DNA from: Candidatus Sumerlaeota bacterium
GTDB taxonomy: Bacteria > CG03 > SLGR01
Length of the DNA: 14,874 nt
Assembly: GCA_007136585.1 (NCBI GenBank)
Contig: SLGR01000029.1
Location: 1 to 14,874 of the forward strand
Direction of reading: 5' to 3'
This document shows positions 14,770 through 14,874 of this stretch, one piece after another (position 1 is the first letter of the stretch; each line of letters opens with the position of its first letter). Under the pieces are notes generated by a model, which searched no databases, was not told the origin of the DNA, and worked only from the letters and a program-made list of their open reading frames with translations. The position numbers and the translations under genes are program-made.

Positions 14770-14874
14770 TTACGCCTGCTCTCCCTCCCTGAGCATTATC
14801 AGGCGCCTGGACCACCTGCTTGACTTTATCTTTACGATAAGCCCGGCAAGTATCCAGATAAGGATGGAGTTAGG
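14770..14874 (-). CDS. C-terminal tail of an unidentified, probably membrane, protein
   Basis: Thirty-four codons and a TAA read open from the right edge. The tail starts with a hydrophobic stretch (I-L-I-W-I-L-A-G-L-I-V) and ends with a basic then polar run (S-S-R-W-S-R-R-L, then R-E-G-E-Q-A). This fits a last membrane helix with a cytoplasmic end. The stop lies 6 bases before the next gene's GTG, so it is probably part of the same operon. I do not recognise the family; an LPS glycosyltransferase, flippase or other envelope protein would suit the context, but nothing visible tests it. Confidence 0.45.
   Translation of the reverse strand, partial: PNSILIWILAGLIVKIKSSRWSRRLIMLREGEQA

Noticed and set aside
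1-14874. CRISPR arrays, insertion sequences, tRNA or rRNA genes, prophage or defence genes
   Set aside because: No direct-repeat array, transposase, terminal inverted repeats, tRNA-like fold or phage protein was seen. The window is nearly all housekeeping envelope genes on consistent codon use.

Overview
The window comes from the chromosome of a Gram-negative bacterium. It is built around two minus-strand clusters for making and exporting lipopolysaccharide (LPS), plus a short plus-strand pair of outer-membrane genes. The genes for Kdo, heptose and lipid A synthesis and for LptC imply a real LPS outer membrane. Two barrel proteins of the PorV/PorQ (UPF0164) type, heavy use of ATA and AGG codons, and many GTG/TTG starts do not look like a standard proteobacterium. 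I would guess one of the less-cultivated diderm phyla (Omnitrophota- or Elusimicrobiota-like), but the sequence does not settle this.

Region 1 (about 1-7091, minus strand) is one tightly packed operon, read right to left: hldA-type heptose kinase, kdsB, pyrG, kdsA, a previously easy-to-miss 57-aa zinc-ribbon membrane protein, kdsD, kdsC, an LpxL-like acyltransferase and lptC, which runs off the left edge. Most junctions overlap as GTGA or TTGA, or by a short coding overlap, so translation is probably coupled. It holds the whole CMP-Kdo route: KdsD makes arabinose 5-phosphate, KdsA makes Kdo-8-phosphate, KdsC dephosphorylates it, and KdsB activates Kdo with the CTP that PyrG makes. It also holds the first heptose kinase, a late acyltransferase and an LPS-transport component.

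Region 2 (7092-7322) is the only sizeable non-coding stretch. It carries back-to-back promoters whose -35 elements sit in the two arms of one inverted repeat.

Region 3 (7323-10039, plus strand) has two translationally coupled genes: a PorV/PorQ-like outer-membrane barrel, then a second barrel joined to five TPR repeats.

Region 4 (10049-11544, minus strand) has its own strong sigma-70-like promoter. It encodes a soluble histidine kinase with a dead receiver domain and a small membrane-anchored protein with a GspB/PilP-like C-terminus.

Region 5 (11650-14874, minus strand) is a second LPS cluster: the tail of an unidentified membrane protein, a rare-looking LpxL-type acyltransferase fused to the heptose phosphatase GmhB, lpxK, and a DUF3108 exported protein. 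Together regions 1 and 5 cover Kdo synthesis, two of the heptose steps, the lipid A 4'-kinase and two acyltransferases. The most notable points are the unannotated zinc-ribbon gene, the acyltransferase-GmhB fusion and the altered glutaminase half of PyrG.
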